19,940 nucleotides of DNA. Source: Cylindrobasidium torrendii FP15055 ss-10 (taxonomy: Eukaryota > Basidiomycota > Agaricomycetes > Agaricales > Physalacriaceae). Position 1 is the stretch's first letter; every line of letters starts with the position of its first letter. Location of the stretch: assembly GCA_000934385.1 (NCBI GenBank), contig KN880794.1, forward strand, positions 1 through 19,940, read 5' to 3'. Below the pieces are notes generated by a model. The model was not told where the DNA came from. It saw nothing but the letters and a program-made list of their open reading frames with translations, and made no database searches. Positions 17,595-19,940 of the stretch are shown here, one piece after another. The position numbers were made by a program, and so were the translations under genes.

Positions 17595-19940
17595 ATGTCG
17601 CTCGGTTCATCTAACTACGCTTCGCGCACCAAGGACCTGCTTGGATTGGTGAACCAGCTTCGCGCTGTTGGGTGAGAATATTCTCTTTGCAGCTACCTGG
17701 TGGCTCAACTTTTGCAGAGCGCAAAGCGATGTTGATTTGCCGAGAATTGTGGTCATTGGCAACCAAAGCGCTGGGAAATCAAGTGTCGTAGAGGCCATAT
17801 CAGGTGTACGTCCATTTGAGCATGCTCTGAAATGAGAAATTGGTGGCCCACCGCCGACTTGAAATTTTATGAGTCCAAACAATTCTTCCTACGGTTAACT
17901 TTCTTTGGCAGATTACTGTGCCTAGGGATGCGGGAACTTGTACCAGAGTTCCCATGGAAATTCGAGTCTCATCGTCCGAGACTCCGTGGCAATGCCGTAT
18001 CTCAATCCGCCGAGAGTACGGAAAGTCACAGCGACTTGATACAATTCAGGAGACTCCATTCGGAGAGACAATTACAGACAAAAGTCGAGTTGAAGAGATG
18101 CTGAAACGTGCCCAAGTTGCCGTTTTGAATCCAGTGATACCTCACTCGAAAGTTCTTTCTGCTTCACTTCAAGAAGTGGTTGACTGGGGAGACCAGTCGG
18201 TGAAAACCACTCCCTTCTCGAGAAATATTGTTTGTGTGGACCTTGAAGGTCCAGACTTGACGGATTTGTCATTCATCGACCTTCCTGGTATATTGAGAAA
18301 TCATTCGTTCATGCTCAATCTCATGGTATTCAAGGTATCGTCGCTAACGCAGACAACGAGATTGTGCAACTTGTGGAAGATATAGTCACTGACCATATCC
18401 GGGGAAATTGTATCATCCTAGTAGCTTTGCCTATGACCGGTATGCGCCATCCTTCCTCTTAGTTGACTGCGCTGACATATATCGCAGATGACGTTGAAAA
18501 CCAGAAGGCCCTCAAACTTGCACGGACCTATGATGCGCAGGGAAATCGCACCATTGGCGTCTTGACCAAACCGGACATGCTCACCGGCGGTGCCACGAAG
18601 TCGTTGAGCCTTTGGCTTGATGTCATCGAAGGCCGTCGATATCCTCTGTCCCATGGATACTTTTGTACTAAACAGCCCGACGACCGTGACCGCAGTGAGA
18701 ACGTGACTTCTGCCCAAGCGCGCACGAAAGAGAAGGAATTTTTCCGGTCGACATCCCCTTGGAGGACGTCTATACGACCCGACCATTTTGGCACAGAACA
18801 TCTCGTCAGAAAACTCAGCACCCTTCTGGTATCTGTCATTGACGAAACATTGCCCAAAATTCGCCAAGATGCATCGGATGCCCTAGCAGCCTGCCGCAAA
18901 GACCTTTCCAGGATACCTGATCAACTTGACGAGGATCCTGCTACTCACATGCTGAAGCTTATTACCGACTTTGCCGGCGAAATATCATCAATTGTCAAAG
19001 GTCGCTCGGACGCCAGCGACCTGATTCAACAAAATCGCGCGGCGTATAGGCAATATAAAATTGCTATTCGCGCTACCGCGCCAAATTTCATCCCTTCACT
19101 GAAGGGAGAGCACCAGGCTGCCTCCATACTCACTCTGGATGGCGAAGATGACGATCTATCACTTGTACAAACACCAGGCGAGAAATTTGACCTCTCGGAC
19201 ATGAAGCGCCATATCTCGAAGTACACATTTTGCTTGAGCGTTTCTCCCTATGTTGACATCGGCGACAGGTCCATCACAAGGGAGCTTCCGGGCAATGTCC
19301 CTTTTGATGCAAAGACTGCGCTCATCTTCAAGTTCCAAGACACCTGGAAGGCATCTATGCTCGAGTGTTTTGAGAAAGTGCAAAATCACACGGTTAAAAT
19401 CCTCTATGATTATGTCGACAATGAGTTCTCGCGCTTCTTCCTTCTCAATGGACATATGAAGTACGATATGCATGTCGTTAGACTCTGGTGCTTGCTTATA
19501 ATTTACAGAACATTTTTGAACGAGTTATGCACGAAGCACGCCGCGGACTGCCTCAAGCTACTCGAACAGATTCTTGAAACTGAGATGTCGCCGTTTACTC
19601 AGAATACTCACTACCTCGAAGATTGTACGGACAAATGGCTGGCCAAGTACAAGGATGCGCGGGCGGGCAAGAAGAGTCTGAACAATGGCCCTCCCGCAAA
19701 GAAGCTGAAGGAGGACAATAACGGGAATAGTAATCCCTTCGTGTTTTTTGGGGCGAATGGAAACAATCATGGTGGTACCGGTGGGTTCCCTTTTCGTCGA
19801 CTCGATTGTGCTCACGCGTGACTTTGCTTTATTAGCGTTGGGAACAGGCTCCGCAAAGTCTCCCATTTTGATTGACGGATCTCTAGCGAAGTCACCATTC
19901 CAGTTTCAAGCGGCGCCCCCAGGGCCATCTCCCGCAGGTG
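17595..19940 (+). CDS. Dynamin-like (fungal Mx-type) GTPase, 3' end cut by window
   Basis: Exons are 17595-17671, 17718-17805, 17912-18287, 18335-18439, 18488-19220, 19269-19460, 19509-19780 and 19836->19940; seven introns of 46-55 nt plus one of 106 nt. 649 aa are seen. GTPase motifs: G1 GNQSAGKSS (40-48), a G2-region Thr in PRDAGTCTRVP, G3 DLPG (178-181), G4 TKPD (242-245), then LWLDVIEGRRYPLSHGYFCT. The stalk shows ITRELPGNVPFDAKTALI and MSPFTQNTHYLEDCTDKWLA. A low-complexity Asn/Gly/Phe/Pro-rich stretch follows, so the GTPase effector domain is expected beyond the right edge. Dynamins self-assemble on membranes and use GTP to remodel them; the Mx-like fungal branch is multicopy in Agaricomycetes and its targets are mostly unknown. 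Introns 19221-19268 and 19461-19508 are both 48 nt with no stop; they are removed because this restores family-like junctions. Confidence 0.9.

Noticed and set aside
1..19940. tRNA, rRNA, CRISPR or intact transposon
   Set aside because: No B-box-like GGTTCGANTCC with a matching acceptor stem, no rRNA-like block, no regular spaced repeats, and no transposase, integrase or reverse transcriptase motif was found by eye on either strand.

Overview
The window is nuclear DNA of a filamentous basidiomycete, most likely an Agaricomycete. Evidence is about 30 short introns (mostly 46-65 nt, GT-AG with CTRAY-like branch sites) and the gene types: an F-box protein with an N-terminal CxxC motif, a WOPR regulator, an Ecl1-type zinc protein and an Mx-like fungal dynamin. 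A Rhizoctonia/Ceratobasidium-type genome is possible but unproven. No bacterial, organellar, CRISPR or intact transposon feature was seen. Gene models were built by joining open frames at splice sites so that phases close and family motifs become continuous.

Layout, left to right. 1-290: a palindrome-dense repeat that contains the stop codon of the first gene. 270-1934 (-): F-box protein, 538 aa, 2 exons. 2496-4397 (-): ADE4, amidophosphoribosyltransferase, 532 aa, 7 exons, whose ATG exists only after splicing. 4674-5690 (-): WOPR (Gti1/Pac2) protein, 263 aa, 5 exons. 6361-7617 (+): Elongin-A-like protein, 307 aa, 7 exons, divergent from the WOPR gene. 8049-10309 (-): WDR26/Gid7-type CTLH-WD40 protein, about 670 aa, 6 exons including a GC-AG intron, convergent with Elongin A. 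12652-13903 (-): Ecl1-type zinc protein, 398 aa, 2 exons. 17595 to beyond the right edge (+): dynamin-like GTPase, at least 649 aa, 8 exons seen.

Two long stretches (10310-12651 and 13904-17594) lack a recognisable gene. The second holds a 133-bp nested inverted-repeat structure (15270-15402), the best candidate here for an undescribed element.

The genes do not form a pathway cluster. They cover purine synthesis, transcription and morphogenesis control, and membrane remodelling. Three (F-box, Elongin A, WDR26/Gid7) belong to families of ubiquitin-ligase subunits. The most solid unusual observation is the split start codon of ADE4.
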